Part shown: in pieces, positions 62,274-64,000 of the stretch | Numbering within the stretch: the first letter of the stretch is position 1 | How the letters are laid out: every line of letters starts with the position of its first letter | DNA from: Xenopus tropicalis | Lineage: Eukaryota > Chordata > Amphibia > Anura > Pipidae | Reading direction: 5' to 3' | DNA length: 64,000 nucleotides | Assembly (NCBI RefSeq): GCF_000004195.4 | Contig: NC_030677.2 | Span: 39,991,142-40,055,141 of the forward strand | Translations under genes and position numbers: made by a program | The notes under the pieces: generated by a model | Databases searched by the model: none | The model's input: only the letters and a program-made list of their open reading frames with translations | What the model was told of the DNA's origin: nothing

Positions 62274-63151
62274 TCACCACAGTACATGCATAACCCATTA
62301 GTGCGTCTGCGGGTTCTTTCCTCTGAAGATAAACGAGTAGAACCCAATTGCATAGGCTCCTCTACTGGCATAGGGGTAGCAATGTTACGTATAGGTTCAG
62401 GTACCAGGGAAGAAGAGGGGTTTAAGGAAGAGGCCATTCTTTCTTGACGCCTCTCCCTAAGTCTCCTATCTATTTGAATGGATAGGAACATTAATGCATC
62501 AAGGGATGAAGGAGCAGGATAATTAATGAGACTGTCTTTAATGGCATCAGACAGACCAGTTCGGAACTGACTACGAAGGGCTGAATCATTCCACCCTGTC
62601 TCCACTGCCCAGCGGCGGAACTCTGTACAATACTCCTCAACAAGCCTCCTGCCTTGCTTGAGGGCACGGATGGTAGAGTCAGCAGAGGCTGCCCGATCAG
62701 GGTCGTCAATAGCCATGGCTTTAAAAAAGGCTTCTAGAGAGTATCGGGCAGGGTCAGATGAGGACAGAGTGAAGGCCCAAACCTGAGGATCACCCAACAG
62801 TAAAGTGATCACAAAATTAACCTTCGCTGTTTCAGTAGGAAAAGAGCGAGGCAAAAAACTAAGATAGAGTTTACATGCTTCCTTGAAAGCAAAAAATTTA
62901 CTCCGATCCCCAGAGAACTTCTCGGGGAAAGGTATCTTAGGCTCTACAAGGGAAATTCCCAAAGAGAGCGGGGTAGGAGCTGGATCATCAGCTGCAGGTT
63001 GCTGTTGGAGAGAATCCAACCTAACGGCCAAGCCCTGGAGGCATTGGACAATTTGGTCTTGTTTGGTCTCTTGCTCCCTGAGACGCTGGAGGAGGTTTTT
63101 AAGCATGATCTCTGGAGAAGCGGACGAAGCAGAGGCCCCTTCAGCATCCAT
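62219..63151 (-). CDS. gag: gag structural protein, intact
   Basis: 310 residues. It forms the particle shell and packages RNA in the cytoplasm. A coiled-coil-like N-terminus (about 15-50, LKNLLQRLREQETKQDQ) is followed by a Pro-rich linker, a capsid-like retrotransposon Gag domain (about 70-235, with PEKFSGDRSKF and EEYCTEFRRWA) and a CX2CX4HX4C zinc knuckle (C288, C291, H296, C301). The start ATG lies only 22 bases inside the 5' LTR. The last codons overlap pol, with a slippery GGGAAAC 16-10 bases before the stop codon. The organisation is that of sushi-type Gag and of PEG10/RTL proteins derived from it. Confidence 0.94.
   Translation of the reverse strand: MDAEGASASSASPEIMLKNLLQRLREQETKQDQIVQCLQGLAVRLDSLQQQPAADDPAPTPLSLGISLVEPKIPFPEKFSGDRSKFFAFKEACKLYLSFLPRSFPTETAKVNFVITLLLGDPQVWAFTLSSSDPARYSLEAFFKAMAIDDPDRAASADSTIRALKQGRRLVEEYCTEFRRWAVETGWNDSALRSQFRTGLSDAIKDSLINYPAPSSLDALMFLSIQIDRRLRERRQERMASSLNPSSSLVPEPIRNIATPMPVEEPMQLGSTRLSSEERTRRRTNGLCMYCGEGGHFRKDCPKRPGNCKA
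62231..62237 (-). promoter_or_regulatory. -1 ribosomal frameshift slippery site
   Basis: GGGAAAC, read in the gag frame as G GGA AAC, the canonical X XXY YYZ form. A one-base backward slip gives GGG AAA C, exactly the pol frame. It sits in the 55-base gag/pol overlap. PEG10 of mammals is known to use the same heptamer. Confidence 0.9.
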
Positions 63152-63162
63152 TTTCTTTTCAG

Positions 63163-63171
63163 GCCCAACTT
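63163..63171 (-). other. Self-priming primer-binding site
   Basis: AAGTTGGGC on the minus strand, two bases after the 5' LTR. It is exactly complementary to GCCCAACTT at the predicted start of the transcript (63567-63575). No tRNA-type primer site (TGG plus a known tRNA 3' end) is evident. Tf1/sushi elements are known to prime this way. Confidence 0.75.
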
Positions 63172-63173
63172 AC

Positions 63174-63774
63174 TGTCACGCTCGGTATCCCAAACCCAGA
63201 ACAAAAGCTGAGATCCCGGTCAAAGCTCACTCTTCTGCCTATAACAACCACCTTTCGCTTCGGGTGGAGCCCTCCGCTACTCGGGTGCCGCCAGGACTTG
63301 TTGTGAGAGGATCAGGGCGAATGTTCTGGGCAGGCAAGGGAACCTTGCGTTTAACGTAAAGTTTTAGGAAGCTGAGACGAAGTGGAGCAGGCCGAGGTCA
63401 AAACCGAACAGGCAGCGAGGTACAATATCGAAATCCGGAACACGTAGTCAAAAACAGGCAAGGGGTCAGTTCAGGCAGCAATCAGGCAAGGTCAAGGTCA
63501 GGCAAAGGGGTCAAAACAGTAGTCAGAATCAGAATAGCAGAAAACAGTAATCAGGAGGCAAAACCGAAGTTGGGCGACGAAAATATGCGCAGGCGCCTTT
63601 AAATATTTGAATTTCGCGCCTTGCGCGATGACGTCATACGTCGCGCCGGCTCAAGAGGGAGAGCGAGCACCGCCGCTCGCCAGAAGAGCCGGACGCGCGC
63701 ATCGGCGCGCAAGGAGAGGCGGGCGTCCCCGCCTGGAGAACGGCGGGCGTCCCCGCTGCCCAGGTACTTTTACA
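63174..63774 (-). repeat. 5' LTR (right copy)
   Basis: 601 bases, identical by eye to the left LTR. It drives transcription toward lower coordinates. CRE TGACGTCA at 63629-63636; TATA-like box at 63597-63605; predicted start near 63575. Confidence 0.95.
63575..63636 (-). promoter_or_regulatory. LTR core promoter: CRE, TATA-like box, start
   Basis: A perfect CRE palindrome TGACGTCA (63629-63636) and a TATATTTAAA-like box (63597-63605) lie upstream of a predicted start near 63575, 30 bases from the far edge of the box. The start is supported independently because the RNA would then begin with the 9 bases complementary to the self-priming site. Confidence 0.6.
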
Positions 63775-63779
63775 CTGTC
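63775..63779. repeat. Target site duplication of the LTR element (right)
   Basis: CTGTC, identical to 58303-58307. Confidence 0.9.
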
Positions 63780-64000
63780 CCATGCAAGATAAATAAGCCT
63801 TACAAATGGTACATTTTCTCCTTAAGGCTGAAGCAGTGCCAGAAATTGATTTGTCAATAAGATAAGACATTGATTTATGAATTGCAGTTCATTTTAAGTG
63901 AAACATCTCTTTAACAATTCTCTGTCTTTTCAGTAAAATGAATGTGCTATGCACCTGATGCTGCAGTCACGCAGCAAGATTGATGCTAAAGCCTAGATGT

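Larger units (their letters stand above)
58308..63774 (-). mobile_element. Complete Ty3/sushi-type LTR retrotransposon
   Basis: 5,467 bases on the minus strand, bounded by TG...CA LTRs of 601 bases each and a 5-base target duplication CTGTC. Contents in order: 5' LTR, self-priming site, gag, a -1 frameshift signal, pol (protease, RT, RNase H, integrase, chromodomain), polypurine tract, 3' LTR. There is no env. The chromodomain, the -1 frameshift and the self-priming site place it in the vertebrate Tf1/sushi group of chromoviruses, the lineage from which mammalian PEG10 and the RTL genes derive. LTRs that read as identical, with two open frames, point to a very recent insertion. Confidence 0.95.

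Noticed and set aside
63150..63173. tRNA primer site for the LTR element
   Set aside because: A TGG is present (TTGGGCC) but the following bases do not match a tRNA 3' end I know, while a 9-base match to the transcript start explains the site better.

Overview
The window looks like frog genomic DNA, most likely Xenopus. It is AT-rich vertebrate sequence with large introns. It is packed with short palindromic MITEs of the kinds common in pipid frogs (TTAA-flanked, TWA-flanked and 8-bp-TSD types). The single host gene matches platelet-derived growth factor receptor alpha (pdgfra) along its whole length. I cannot tell X. tropicalis from X. laevis from the sequence alone.

Layout. 1-2.0 kb is upstream flank. 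About 2.07-27.68 kb is pdgfra on the + strand: a non-coding first exon, a 9.2-kb first intron, 22 coding exons whose junctions all join in frame to 1,091 codons plus stop, and a 2.7-kb 3' UTR. The exon count (23) and domain order are those of human PDGFRA: signal peptide, five Ig-like domains, one membrane helix, a juxtamembrane segment, a split tyrosine kinase with kinase insert, and a C-tail ending in a PDZ-type motif. No second host gene was found in the 36 kb downstream, including no exon of KIT, the usual next neighbour in tetrapods.

27.7-64 kb is intergenic and is a stack of mobile and tandem DNA: a TTAA palindromic MITE; CR1/L2-type LINE remnants; a 41-bp minisatellite interrupted by a retroposon whose 5' end is the 5' end of U2 snRNA; a 1.2-kb AG-rich higher-order tandem array; an L2-like LINE broken by a hAT MITE and a solo-LTR-like insert; a Tc1-type element with an intact DD34E transposase but only one end; several hAT MITEs with perfect 8-bp duplications; and a TIR element whose core has expanded into about 21 copies of a 52-bp minisatellite.

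58.3-63.8 kb (minus strand) is a complete, very young Ty3/sushi-type LTR retrotransposon. Its 601-bp LTRs read as identical, it has a 5-bp target duplication, and both gag and pol are open. Two regulatory signals can be read directly. One is a -1 frameshift site (GGGAAAC, 7-nt spacer, predicted H-type pseudoknot) at the gag/pol overlap. The other is a 9-nt stretch just inside the 5' LTR that is complementary to the predicted first bases of the transcript, as expected for a self-primed (Tf1/sushi-type) element with no tRNA primer site. These two signals are the most interesting content of the window.
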